Program-made: the position numbers and the translations under genes
Notes under the pieces: model-generated
Database searches by the model: none
Told to the model about the DNA's origin: nothing
Seen by the model: only the letters and a program-made list of their open reading frames with translations
Part shown: positions 19,778 through 27,903 of the stretch, piece after piece
How the letters are laid out: each line of letters opens with the position of its first letter
Numbering within the stretch: position 1 is the first letter of the stretch
NCBI GenBank assembly: GCA_946547305.1
Contig: CAMNOX010000007.1
Coordinates: 1-48,907, forward strand
Length of the DNA stretch: 48,907 nt
From: an uncultured Cytophagales bacterium
GTDB lineage: Bacteria; Bacteroidota; Bacteroidia; Cytophagales; Amoebophilaceae
Reading direction: 5' to 3'

Positions 19778-19850
19778 AGTGGGATAGAGTAGTTGGTAAC
19801 TCGTCGGGCTCATAATCCGGAGATCGTAGGTTCGAGTCCTTCTCCCGCTA
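19778..19850 (+). tRNA. initiator tRNA-fMet (anticodon CAT)
   Basis: Loop CTCATAA with stem TCGGG/TCCGG, and D-stem GAGT/ACTC giving the A11:U24 pair typical of bacterial initiators. The acceptor AGTGGGA/TCCCGCT has a weak A1-U72 pair in place of the usual C1xA72 mismatch, and the T-stem has one T-T mismatch. CCA is not encoded. It occupies the space in front of rplT, where infC or rpmI stand in many bacteria. Confidence 0.88.
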
Positions 19851-19864
19851 CAATAGTTGTTTTT

Positions 19865-20248
19865 ATGCCTAGATCTGTTAATTCTGTATCTTCGTGGAGT
19901 AGGAGAAAGCGAATATTAAAAAAAACGAAGGGATATTATGGTCGTAGAAAGAACGTTTGGACTATTGCTAAGAATGCTTATAATAAGGCTAATGAGTACG
20001 CACGTAGGGATTCTAGACAGAGAAGGAGATATTTGAGGTCTTTGTGGATTCAAAGGATAAATGCTGGAGCTAGGTTGTTTGGACTTAGCTATTCTAAATT
20101 TATTAGTATTCTAAAAAAGGCTAATGTCGAGATAAATAGGAAGGTTTTGGCAAATTTGGCGATGGTTGATGTTGATAGATTTGGTAAGTTGGTTAATGAT
20201 GTTGTAAAAGGAGAGGTGGGTGAGTGGCTGAAACCAGCAGTTTGCTAA
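19865..20248 (+). CDS. rplT: 50S ribosomal protein L20
   Basis: Start at MPRSVNSVSSWSRRKRILKK, the conserved L20 N-terminus, giving 127 residues. Core motifs GYYGRRKNVWTIAKNA and LWIQRINAGARLFGLSYS are Bacteroidota-like. L20 binds 23S rRNA and is essential early in 50S assembly. The C-terminus is longer than usual (117-119 residues): the last 13 codons and the stop lie inside the tRNA-Ser(GCU) gene, the stop TAA overlapping the anticodon loop. No rpmI is seen upstream; tRNA-fMet is there instead. Confidence 0.95.
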   Translation: MPRSVNSVSSWSRRKRILKKTKGYYGRRKNVWTIAKNAYNKANEYARRDSRQRRRYLRSLWIQRINAGARLFGLSYSKFISILKKANVEINRKVLANLAMVDVDRFGKLVNDVVKGEVGEWLKPAVC

Positions 20249-20296
20249 ACTGCGATATAGGAAACTATATCGAGGGTTCGAATCCCTCTTTCTCCG
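20210..20296 (+). tRNA. tRNA-Ser (anticodon GCT), overlapping rplT
   Basis: Class II tRNA: acceptor GGAGAGG/TTTCTCC (two G-U pairs), anticodon loop TTGCTAA (GCU, reading AGC/AGU), long variable arm, T-arm GAGGG-TTCGAAT-CCCTC, discriminator G73. Its first 39 nt are also the last codons and stop of rplT, so processing of a shared transcript to release the tRNA would cut the L20 message. Confidence 0.92.
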
Positions 20297-20400
20297 CTTT
20301 TTATTATAGAATTTTGGTTTTTTGTTTGTTTTTCCGTGTGTGTTGAAAAAAGTTTTATTTATATTTGCGAATAAAAGATTAAATGTGATAACATAGTAGT

Positions 20401-20736
20401 ATGGCTAGTTTTGATGATTTGACTCTTGCGCCGTGTGATATGTCTACATTTTCACGTGGAAATTTGTATAAGAATGTATCGACTTGTATAATAAGGGCTA
20501 GACAAATTGAATTAGATAGGTTTGAGGATCTTAGTGGAAAGTTGAATGATTGGTTAAATTATGTTGGGGAGTTCCCTTCTGATGAGGCTTTTAATGATGA
20601 TGCACAGGATGAAATATCGCAGTTTTTTGAGAATCTTAAGAAGCCTGAACTTGTGGCTATGGATGAATTTAAGTGTTCTAAGTTGAAGGTTGAAGAGGTT
20701 AGTGAAGACATTGGAAGTAGTGATAAGAATTTATAA
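20401..20736 (+). CDS. rpoZ: RNA polymerase omega subunit, Rpb6-like Bacteroidota type
   Basis: A 111-residue protein matching the divergent omega of Bacteroidota: NLYKNVSTCIIRARQIELDR (compare NIYEAI.I.SKRAEQIN), then an acidic helical region ending QDEISQFFENLKKPELVAMDEF. Omega sits by the beta' C-terminus and aids RNA polymerase assembly. The N-terminal 18 residues and the acidic C-terminal tail are variable in the family. Start ATG at 20401 after a promoter-like TTTG...TAACATAG. It stands alone before tyrS. Confidence 0.8.
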   Translation: MASFDDLTLAPCDMSTFSRGNLYKNVSTCIIRARQIELDRFEDLSGKLNDWLNYVGEFPSDEAFNDDAQDEISQFFENLKKPELVAMDEFKCSKLKVEEVSEDIGSSDKNL

Positions 20737-20795
20737 TTTTGTTTTGTTGATGTTGTTTTAGGTATTGGTTATTTTTTCTTTTTTCCTTTTTTTGT

Positions 20796-22064
20796 ATGAA
20801 TGTGCTCGAGGAATTGGTTGTTAGGGGTGTTTTGAAGGATAAGAGTGTTGGTGTTGAAGATTTTATTTTAAAAAATAAGGTAAATATTTATTGCGGTGTT
20901 GACCCTACCGGTGATTCGTTGCACGTCGGACATTTGGTTCCTATAATAACTTTAATGAGGTTGAAGAATGTTTGCGTAAATAATATCTATTTACTTATCG
21001 GTGGGGCTACTGGGATGATAGGTGATCCATCTTTTAAATCAGTCGAGAGAGTATTTTTAGAAAAGAGTGAGATAGATAGGAACGTTTGTTGTATATGTGA
21101 TCAGGTTAAATCTCTGTTTAACATGCATAATTGTGATGTAAATATCGTAAATAATTCGGAGTGGTACTCAAAGATGAATGTTATAGATTTCTTACGGGAG
21201 GGGAAATATATGACCGTTAATTATATGTCTTCTAAAGAGAGCGTAAAAAGAAGAATTTCTGATGGTATTTCGTTTACTGAGTTTTCTTATCAATTATTAC
21301 AGGCTTATGACTTTTATTATTTGAATAGTAAGTTTAATGTAAATGTGCAGCTTGGAGGTGGTGATCAGTGGGGAAATGTGACGTCTGGTATTGATTTTAT
21401 TAGGAAGAAAAACGGCAATCAGGTGCATGGTATTACAACTAGGTTGTTGGTTAAATCCAATGGTTGTAAATTTGGAAAGACTGAAGGAGGTTGTGTATGG
21501 TTGGATAAAAAGAAAACGTCTCCTTATGAGTTTTTTCAGTTTTGGGTTAATATACCTGATGATGAGATAATCGAGGTTACTAAGATGTTCTCTTTAAGGG
21601 ATATTAGTTCAATTGATACTGATATTTCCAATCAGGTGGAAAATAAATGTAGAAGCGTATTGCAGAGAGAGTTAGCGAAGGAGATGACTAGTTTTATTCA
21701 TGGAGATAGTGAGATGAAAAAGTGTTTAGAAATATCTGACGTCCTTTTTGGTAGTAGAGATTTTGAATGTTTTAGGAATATTGAAGATATTATTGACAAT
21801 CTAAAATATATTAGAAATGTGCATGTATCTAGGAGTAAGTTGTCTGAATGTGTGTCGTGTTATGATTTTTTATGTACCGCTTGTTTGAATAGTTTTTTTG
21901 AATCAAAGAGTGATATTTCGCGCTCTATTGCTAGTAATAGTGTATTTATTAATAAGATTAAAGTTAGATCTCGTGAAGAAGCGTTTAATAAAGATATTTT
22001 AAATTATGATTTTATTCTTGTTCAAAAAGGTAAGAAGAATTATTTTATTGTGTTTTTAGAGTAA
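20796..22064 (+). CDS. tyrS: Tyrosyl-tRNA synthetase
   Basis: Class I synthetase charging tRNA-Tyr, 422 residues, the usual length. HIGH-type motif HVGH at about residues 43-46 after YCGVDPTGDSL, GGATGMIGDPSFKS (tyrosine/ATP pocket), QLGGGDQWGN (tRNA synthetase core), and the KMSKS equivalent KFGKTEGG near residue 230. The C-terminal S4-like domain is present (SVFINKIKVRS). The next gene begins one base after its stop, suggesting joint transcription. Confidence 0.96.
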   Translation: MNVLEELVVRGVLKDKSVGVEDFILKNKVNIYCGVDPTGDSLHVGHLVPIITLMRLKNVCVNNIYLLIGGATGMIGDPSFKSVERVFLEKSEIDRNVCCICDQVKSLFNMHNCDVNIVNNSEWYSKMNVIDFLREGKYMTVNYMSSKESVKRRISDGISFTEFSYQLLQAYDFYYLNSKFNVNVQLGGGDQWGNVTSGIDFIRKKNGNQVHGITTRLLVKSNGCKFGKTEGGCVWLDKKKTSPYEFFQFWVNIPDDEIIEVTKMFSLRDISSIDTDISNQVENKCRSVLQRELAKEMTSFIHGDSEMKKCLEISDVLFGSRDFECFRNIEDIIDNLKYIRNVHVSRSKLSECVSCYDFLCTACLNSFFESKSDISRSIASNSVFINKIKVRSREEAFNKDILNYDFILVQKGKKNYFIVFLE

Positions 22065-22065
22065 T

Positions 22066-22695
22066 ATGGTTATAAGTTTTATATTTGTTTTTTTTAATAT
22101 AAGTTTTTTTTGCCAATGGTGTTCACAAGTAAACGTTGAGATGGATGTTATGTCAAAATATATTAAAAACGGGTTTAAAACTGAAAGGCTTACTGCGAAT
22201 TTAACTACTAAAGAGGATATGAATGAATTTTGGCCGAATTTCCTTGATAAAGATGATATGCATTATTATGATGAATTTGAAAATTGGCCAAAAACTAAGG
22301 AAGAGGTTTTAGGGTATTTAGAGGGGAGACAGTTTAGACCTAATGTTTTTTATTTCGCTATAAAGTTAAATGAGAATGGTAAGCGCAAGGTTATTGGACA
22401 ATTGAATTTTAAGTTTTTACGTAAGGGTGTATTGACATTGTCATATTGGATTGCTAAAGCTTATAGAAGGAAGGGGTATTTAAAGGAGATTGGGTTTAAA
22501 TTTATAGAAGAGTTATTTTTTAAACTTAAGAAGGTTAACACATTAGAGATTTTTTCTGACGATATGAATGTTGCTTCTAGGGGATATATCTTGTCGTTGT
22601 ATAATTATCTTAAGGAGCGGCATAATTGTGAAATGAAAAAATATGTTTATTCTAACAATTCAGAGGTTATAAATTTTTACTATATTTACAAGTGA
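22066..22695 (+). CDS. GNAT-family N-acetyltransferase, possibly with signal-like N-terminus
   Basis: RimJ/RimL-like acetyltransferase: FKTERLTANLTTKED at the start, then VIGQLNFKFL, LTLSYWIAKAYRRKGYLKEIG (the acetyl-CoA-binding R-x-x-G/R-K-G-Y region) and a C-terminal strand. From the ATG at 22066 it has 209 residues with about 25 extra hydrophobic residues in front; starting at ATG 22141 or 22150 would give a conventional cytosolic enzyme. Substrate unknown. It ends in TGA directly followed by TAA. One base separates it from tyrS. Confidence 0.8.
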   Translation: MVISFIFVFFNISFFCQWCSQVNVEMDVMSKYIKNGFKTERLTANLTTKEDMNEFWPNFLDKDDMHYYDEFENWPKTKEEVLGYLEGRQFRPNVFYFAIKLNENGKRKVIGQLNFKFLRKGVLTLSYWIAKAYRRKGYLKEIGFKFIEELFFKLKKVNTLEIFSDDMNVASRGYILSLYNYLKERHNCEMKKYVYSNNSEVINFYYIYK

Positions 22696-22757
22696 TAAAC
22701 GAAGTGTTATTTCAATATGTATAAGTTGGAAACTTTTTTGCTATAGTCAGGTTTTAT

Positions 22758-25145
22758 ATGAGTACAGACGACCAAAATGTGTTTTTCGGTGGTGTTATTA
22801 CATCATTTGATTTTATAAAGTTTTTATTGAATGAACAGGGAGTTAAATCTTTGCAACATGGGACTGTTTTAGATTTATATTTAGTAAAGGTTAGGAATGT
22901 GTTATTCCCAAATTTATGTATTCCTGTATCTACGTCTAATAGAGATGAGATTGATGTTTTTACTGATGCATATAAAAATTCAAAATTATTGGGAGTTATT
23001 GGGTTAGATGCAGGGAATGGTGATTTTTATAAAGTAGGAACGACTGCTAGGATATTGCGGTTGGTTAATGTAGGAGATAATAGTGTTCAGGTAATTTTAC
23101 AAGGTATTGATAAGTTTAGAGTTCAAAGTGATGATATAGATGGTAATTCAACCTGTAGTGTAGAAATTATTAATGACTGTAAATATGATGAAGACTTGGA
23201 CAAGGTTATGGCTATCTGTTCGGCAATAAAGGAATTGCTGACTAAGTTAGTAGATTATCAAAGTATTCCTGTTGAGATAAAGTTTTTTATTGAGCAGAAT
23301 AACGATTTAAATTTGCTTATATATATTGTTGCGTTATGTGTTAATCTCGATAATAATAAGAGGCAGAAGATTTTAGAGGAGACGGATTTACTTAAGAGAG
23401 GAGCTTTGTTAATAGAGTTTTTGAATAAAGAGGTTGAATTTTCTGGCATAAAGAAAGACATTTTATCGAAGACAAAAGAGAAACTTGATAGTCGTCAGAA
23501 AGAGCTTTTTTTAAGGCAGCAACTTGATACAATTGAAAGTGAATTGTCTAATCTTGGTTATTCTGGTGACGACGATGATATAAGTAGGTTAAAGGCAAAG
23601 GCTGCTAAGAAGAAAATGAGTAAAAGCACTCGTGATTTTGTTGATAAACTCTTAAAAAAGGCTAAGAAGGTTACTCAGAATAGTGCAGATTATATGATTT
23701 TAATTAATCAGGCGGAGTTTATTTTAGAGTTACCGTGGAAGACATATAATGTTGAGAGTTTGGAGATAGATAAAGCAAGGGATATATTGAATGAAAATCA
23801 TTTTGGTGTTGATAAGGTAAAAGAGAGGATTCTTGAGTATCTGTCTATTTATAAATTGAGGAATAAAGCTGTATCTGGAGATATATTATGTTTAATTGGA
23901 CCTCCTGGAGTAGGTAAGACTTCATTGTGTAGATCAATAGCTAAGGCGTTGAATAGAGAATATGTTAAGGTTTCGTTAGGTGGTATTGATGATGAGGCAG
24001 AAATAAGAGGCCATAGAAAGACTTATATTGGTGCTATGGCAGGTAGAATTTTGAAAGGATTACAACATCTTAAAACATCTAATCCTGTTTTTGTTTTAGA
24101 TGAGATTGATAAGATGACTAAATTCCAAGGTGATCCAGCTGCAGCACTTTTGGAGGTTTTGGATCCTGATCAGAATAGTGAGTTTGTAGATCATTATGTT
24201 GAGACACCCTATGACTTATCTAAAGTGATGTTTATTGCCACTGCTAATGACTATAGCAGCATTCCTATTGCTCTAAAAGATAGATTGGATATAATCGATG
24301 TTAGTGGGTACGCCGTAGAGGAAAAGCTTCAAATAGCTAAGGATTACATAATTCCTGAATTAATAGAGGAGAATGGGTTAAGGTCTGCAGGTATATCAAT
24401 AACTGATGATTGTGTTTTGAAGATAATAACTGATTATACACGTGAGTCAGGGGTTAGAGGACTTAAAAGGATGTTGAATAGTTTGATAAGAAAGGTATGC
24501 CTTAGGGTTGTCGAGAAGAAGGATTTTGATAAGGTTTTGACTGCTGATAATTTGGAATCGTATTTAGGGATTGTTAAATATAACAATGACCGTGCAGGGA
24601 AATTAGTAAAACCTGGAGTTGCTATAGGTTTGGCATGGACTCCTGGTGGTGGAGATATTTTGTTTTTGGAGTCTGTGAAAATGAGTGGGAAAGGGAAATT
24701 AACGTTGTCTGGTAGTTTGGGAGATGTAATTAAGGAATCTGCTAATTTGGCATTTATTTATATTAAGTCGCACGTAGAAGAGTTGGGTTTGGATTCTAAA
24801 ATGTTTGAGAAGAGTGATTTTCATATTCATGTTCCTGATGGTTCAACGCCTAAAGATGGTCCTTCAGCTGGGATTACTTTATTTTCAACATTGCTTTCGT
24901 TATTGACTGGTAAGGTTATAAAGAGTTCTTTAGCAATGACTGGAGAGATAACATTACGAGGTGAGGTAACCGCTGTCGGAGGGATAAAAGAAAAGGTTTT
25001 AGCAGCTAAGAGGGCAGGTATAAAAACAATTATAATGTGTAAGGATAATAAAAAAGATGTTTCTGAGATAAAAAAAGATTATATTTCAGGACTTAAATTT
25101 TTGTACGTGTCACAGATTAAAGAGCTTCCGAAACTTATATTTTAG
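22758..25145 (+). CDS. lon: ATP-dependent protease Lon
   Basis: AAA+ serine protease that degrades misfolded and regulatory proteins in the cytosol, 795 residues, normal length. N-terminal substrate domain, coiled segment with FLRQQLDTIESEL, Walker A LIGPPGVGKTSLCR (about 385), Walker B PVFVLDEIDKM, and the protease domain with catalytic Ser in PKDGPSAGIT and catalytic Lys in GGIKEKVLAAKRAGI. TATAGT lies 10 nt before the ATG. The gene is intact. Confidence 0.97.
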   Translation: MSTDDQNVFFGGVITSFDFIKFLLNEQGVKSLQHGTVLDLYLVKVRNVLFPNLCIPVSTSNRDEIDVFTDAYKNSKLLGVIGLDAGNGDFYKVGTTARILRLVNVGDNSVQVILQGIDKFRVQSDDIDGNSTCSVEIINDCKYDEDLDKVMAICSAIKELLTKLVDYQSIPVEIKFFIEQNNDLNLLIYIVALCVNLDNNKRQKILEETDLLKRGALLIEFLNKEVEFSGIKKDILSKTKEKLDSRQKELFLRQQLDTIESELSNLGYSGDDDDISRLKAKAAKKKMSKSTRDFVDKLLKKAKKVTQNSADYMILINQAEFILELPWKTYNVESLEIDKARDILNENHFGVDKVKERILEYLSIYKLRNKAVSGDILCLIGPPGVGKTSLCRSIAKALNREYVKVSLGGIDDEAEIRGHRKTYIGAMAGRILKGLQHLKTSNPVFVLDEIDKMTKFQGDPAAALLEVLDPDQNSEFVDHYVETPYDLSKVMFIATANDYSSIPIALKDRLDIIDVSGYAVEEKLQIAKDYIIPELIEENGLRSAGISITDDCVLKIITDYTRESGVRGLKRMLNSLIRKVCLRVVEKKDFDKVLTADNLESYLGIVKYNNDRAGKLVKPGVAIGLAWTPGGGDILFLESVKMSGKGKLTLSGSLGDVIKESANLAFIYIKSHVEELGLDSKMFEKSDFHIHVPDGSTPKDGPSAGITLFSTLLSLLTGKVIKSSLAMTGEITLRGEVTAVGGIKEKVLAAKRAGIKTIIMCKDNKKDVSEIKKDYISGLKFLYVSQIKELPKLIF

Positions 25146-25201
25146 GTATACAAAATAATTTTTTGAGTTATTTATGAATATTTTTTTATATTGGTATATA
25201 T

Positions 25202-25591
25202 ATGCGTAAGTTGTATTTTATTCTTAGTTGTTTGGTTAATAGTTTTACAGTATTTGGTTGTTGTGGTTCTACTGAGAAGAAAAAGTTTAAGAAACTTGTC
25301 TGTGAGTGTTTTGGTATAAAAGAGAGTGATATTGTTGGAGTGTATTATGGGTATGGTGATAGAGATTTTGAAACTTATATTGAACAAGAGGCGTCTAATG
25401 AGGTGTTGAATTGTAGGTGGTGGATTAAGCATGAGGTTAGTTGTTATCTTTTAGTTTGTTTTATTAGGTCTGATATTAATCCTGATCTTAACAAAGTAAG
25501 GCTTATTAATTCTTCGTCTGAAAAGAAGAAGGACCTTCATAAAGGTTTTTCTGTATGTAAAAAATGGGGGTTGAGGATTATTATGAATTGA
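25202..25591 (+). CDS. small cysteine-leader lipoprotein-like protein, family A member 1
   Basis: A 129-residue protein with leader MRKLYFILSCLVNSFTVFGCC; the Cys-Cys after Gly is a possible lipidation site with an unusual Phe at -2. Then KFKKLVCECFGIKESDIVGVY, the shared motif of this family (F-K-K-x2-x-x-x-F/L-G-I/V-K/Q-x-x-D-I/V), also in the next three genes and at 29761-30258. Function unknown. It ends in TGA, in frame with the next gene. A TATATTGG box lies 7 nt before the ATG. Confidence 0.8.
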   Translation: MRKLYFILSCLVNSFTVFGCCGSTEKKKFKKLVCECFGIKESDIVGVYYGYGDRDFETYIEQEASNEVLNCRWWIKHEVSCYLLVCFIRSDINPDLNKVRLINSSSEKKKDLHKGFSVCKKWGLRIIMN

Positions 25592-25681
25592 AGAAGTTTG
25601 ACAATTTTCGTAAAGATGGTGATTCGTAGTAAATTGTTTTGGGAATTTTGTTATTGTGTGTTTTTTTGTTATCTTACTTTC

Positions 25682-26056
25682 GTGAACAGATTGTTTTTAA
25701 TATTCTATTGTTTTGTTGGGAATGTAGCGTTTGCTGGGTGTTGTACAAAGAGTAAGTTAAAGAGGATTTTGTCTGATTGTTTAGGTATTAAAGATAGTGA
25801 TATATTGTGGATAAGTAGTTCTTCTAAAATCGATATTACAACATTTCAGGAAAAAGGTGGGGAGAGGTGTTATGTCGTTTGTAGGATTGGCAATAAATAT
25901 TTTACTTGTGCTTGTAGTTGTGATGTGAAGCCTAATTTGAATAAGTTAGAAGAGGATGCTCCTAGTACTGATTCTGAGTTTTATGAGATGTTAGCAAAAG
26001 GGTTGTTTGTGTATTCTTATGAAAATAGTCATTATTATCGTTTCAAGTCTAGTTAA
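25682..26056 (+). CDS. small cysteine-leader lipoprotein-like protein, family A member 2 (GTG start)
   Basis: The frame is open back to 25592, but alignment with its neighbours puts the start at GTG 25682: (M)NRLFLIFYCFVGNVAFAGCC is a typical leader with an AGC lipobox-like end, giving 124 residues. Then LKRILSDCLGIKDSDILWISS is the family motif and CAC-SCDVKPNLNKL matches the central part of its paralogs. The stretch between the previous stop and this start codes for nothing family-like. Function unknown. Confidence 0.72.
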   Translation: MNRLFLIFYCFVGNVAFAGCCTKSKLKRILSDCLGIKDSDILWISSSSKIDITTFQEKGGERCYVVCRIGNKYFTCACSCDVKPNLNKLEEDAPSTDSEFYEMLAKGLFVYSYENSHYYRFKSS

Positions 26057-26107
26057 GTATGATTTTGTTTAGTTTTTTTAAGAGATAGTTTGTTTTATAT
26101 TATTGTT

Positions 26108-26551
26108 ATGAAGAGAGTGTATTTAATATTATGGTGTTTGGTAAGTAATACGGTATTTGCTGGGTGTTGTGATTCAGAGGGATTTCATAAAGATGGGTTA
26201 TTATTAGAGAAACTTAAATTTAAGAAATTTATTAGTGAGTTTTTTGGTGTTAAATGTAGTGATGTTGTTAGAGTGTGGTCGAGAGGTGATTTTAATAGAG
26301 GTATTGAAAATAACGAGGTTAAACTCGAAAATGAAGATTGTATGAATGAAATCAAGTGTGTTGTTTGTCGTCGTGCTGGTAATGAGTTTATTTTTTGTTC
26401 TATTAGTTGTGTTTTGCCTACTGACGCGATTAGGGATAAGGTTATAAACATAAATGTAGATGATACTGTTAATGAATCTACACTAGGGTCAATGCTTTAT
26501 GTAAAACACTTTAATGGTGGAGGTCCTAACTTTTATGTTAAAGTTGACTAG
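26108..26551 (+). CDS. small cysteine-leader lipoprotein-like protein, family A member 3
   Basis: Start at MKRVYLILWCLVSNTVFAGCC (26108), 147 residues, as in the paralogs; a TATATTAT box is about 7 nt upstream. Motif LKFKKFISEFFGVKCSDVVRV follows, then a variable charged region, CVVCRRAGNEFIFCSISC and a short C-terminal strand region. Probably anchored in a membrane through the leader cysteine. Function unknown. Confidence 0.8.
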   Translation: MKRVYLILWCLVSNTVFAGCCDSEGFHKDGLLLEKLKFKKFISEFFGVKCSDVVRVWSRGDFNRGIENNEVKLENEDCMNEIKCVVCRRAGNEFIFCSISCVLPTDAIRDKVININVDDTVNESTLGSMLYVKHFNGGGPNFYVKVD

Positions 26552-26651
26552 TTATCATTTGTATATTACGATAATGTTTGTATTAGATTCGTTTTTAGAC
26601 GTTTTTTGTTTTTAGTTTATTTTTAATTATTAAATGTTTTTTAGATAGAAA

Positions 26652-26684
26652 TTTGGATTTATTTTTTTTTTTTTTTTACCTTAA
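26652..26684 (+). promoter_or_regulatory. Bacteroidota-type promoter with T16 spacer tract
   Basis: TTTG (26652-26655), a 21-nt spacer made mostly of T16 (26662-26677), and TACCTTAA (26677-26684), four bases (GTTT) before the ATG at 26689. It is a near copy of the element at 13292-13323, where the run has one T less, so the two differ in exactly the feature that slippage would change. Confidence 0.6.
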
Positions 26685-26688
26685 GTTT

Positions 26689-27153
26689 ATGAGTAAAAGT
26701 TTAGTATTATTTGGGTGTCTTTTTAGTAATGTAGTGATTTTTGGGGAATGTTGTTGTGGTGAGAAGGAAGATGTTGAATTACAATTGGAGTTTAAGAAGC
26801 TTGTTATGAAGTGTTTTGGTGTTCAGGAGAAAGATATTTTACTTTTGTATGATTCTAGATGTACGCATATGTTTTTTTATGATAGAAAGGACTTAAATCA
26901 AAAGGCAAAGAAGGACAAAATGAATGTAGAAAAAATTAATGGTTTCAAGTATGCTTTTTTCCATAGGAAGAAAGAAAAGTATGTGTGTTGTTTTGTTAAA
27001 GGGAATATAAAACCTAAGTCTGATGAATTTAAAGATACTGAAGAGATGAGGTCTATTCCACCTCCTGATTTAGAGTTGAATGAAGGTATATATGTTCGTG
27101 CATCAGATTATGATGATAATAAACATAGAATGCTTTACAGATTCAAGGTTTAG
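26689..27153 (+). CDS. small cysteine-leader lipoprotein-like protein, family A member 4
   Basis: Start at MSKSLVLFGCLFSNVVIFGE (26689), 154 residues; the frame is open to 26653 through the T tract but those codons are promoter. CCCG follows the leader. Family motif EFKKLVMKCFGVQEKDILLLY, then YAFFHRKKEKYVCCFVKGNIKPKS resembles the central part of the others. Leader and promoter match the gene at 13328 (a different mature protein), whereas the body matches its tandem neighbours, so the 5' end seems to have been exchanged. Confidence 0.8.
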   Translation: MSKSLVLFGCLFSNVVIFGECCCGEKEDVELQLEFKKLVMKCFGVQEKDILLLYDSRCTHMFFYDRKDLNQKAKKDKMNVEKINGFKYAFFHRKKEKYVCCFVKGNIKPKSDEFKDTEEMRSIPPPDLELNEGIYVRASDYDDNKHRMLYRFKV

Positions 27154-27337
27154 TGGCTTTGGATTATATCGTCTTAATAGTGGTGCTTTTAGGGTTAGTG
27201 TGTCTTGTTTTTAACGTGTAGTTTTGTAATGTTGGGGTAGGTCGTGTATTGGTTTGAATTCGGAGTTTTTATTTACTAGTTTGTATGATTAATATTGATA
27301 AATTTTTTTAATGGTATAATTTTTATAGTAAAGTAAT

Positions 27338-27511
27338 ATGGAGGACGAGAGCGAAATGTTGATAAGGAACGCAAAAAATAAATGGGAGAAGTCAAAAATT
27401 GTGCAGAAAATGAGGGCAGCGAGGTATTATGTAAAGCCTAATGTTATGCGGAGGAGGGAATTATCTAGTTCTCTTTATCTTCAAAGGAGAAAGAGCCTTG
27501 AGGATGTTTAG
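27338..27511 (+). CDS. rpsU: 30S ribosomal protein S21
   Basis: A 57-residue basic protein, MEDESEMLIRNAKNKW... The core MRAARYYVKPNVMRRRE matches the S21 pattern (R..x-F/Y-x-KP-S/N-x-x-RR) in its Bacteroidota form, followed by a basic helix. S21 lies by the anti-Shine-Dalgarno region of the 30S. The usual N-terminal strand (VxVxENE) is short or degenerate. A TATAAT box is about 20 nt upstream. The tRNA-Ile gene starts 6 nt after the stop, so they probably share a transcript. Confidence 0.78.
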   Translation: MEDESEMLIRNAKNKWEKSKIVQKMRAARYYVKPNVMRRRELSSSLYLQRRKSLEDV

Positions 27512-27517
27512 TTAATA

Positions 27518-27590
27518 GGGATTATAGCTCAGCTGGTAGAGCTCATGACTTATGATCATGCGGTCCTTGGTTCAAGTCCAAGTGATCCCA
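27518..27590 (+). tRNA. tRNA-Ile with anticodon UAU (TAT)
   Basis: A complete 73-nt cloverleaf: acceptor GGGATTA/TGATCCC with A73, D-stem GCTC/GAGC, anticodon stem CATGA/TCATG (perfect) around loop CTTATGA, T-arm CTTGG-TTCAAGT-CCAAG. Positions 34-36 read TAT, which pairs with AUA (Ile). The usual bacterial AUA reader has CAT with a lysidine made by TilS. Position 37 is G instead of the usual A. U12-A23 and A73 fit isoleucine identity. CCA is not encoded. Confidence 0.85.
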
Positions 27591-27617
27591 CTTTGTTTAA
27601 AAAATTATTTTGGTTCT

Positions 27618-27848
27618 ATGGTTGAGAAAAAGGTTGCTAAGATAGGGGATAGTTGTATAAATTGTGGTGTATGTTATGGGGTATGTCCATTTAGTGCAAT
27701 TAATGAAGCTGGAGATAGTAGTGGCATTAGTGATGAGTCGGTTGTAAATGATGAACACTATTTTGTTAATACCGAGAAATGTGTTGGTTGTGGAAGGTGT
27801 TGTAATGGTTGCCCTATCGGGAATATAGAGATTGTTGATGTAAATTAG
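27618..27848 (+). CDS. 2[4Fe-4S] ferredoxin
   Basis: Start at MVEKKVAKIGDSCINCGVCY (27618), 76 residues; the longer frame begins inside the tRNA gene. Two classic cluster motifs, CINCGVCYGVCP and CVGCGRCCNGCP (C-x2-C-x2-C-x3-C-P), bind two [4Fe-4S] clusters. An acidic insert of about 25 residues separates the halves. A small cytosolic electron carrier; the partner cannot be told from the context. iscU at 33282 would supply its clusters. It follows tRNA-Ile and precedes rplC. Confidence 0.92.
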   Translation: MVEKKVAKIGDSCINCGVCYGVCPFSAINEAGDSSGISDESVVNDEHYFVNTEKCVGCGRCCNGCPIGNIEIVDVN

Positions 27849-27903
27849 ACATAATAATTTTTTTTAGAAATATTTGATTAACTAATTAATTAGATTTGTT
27901 TGT

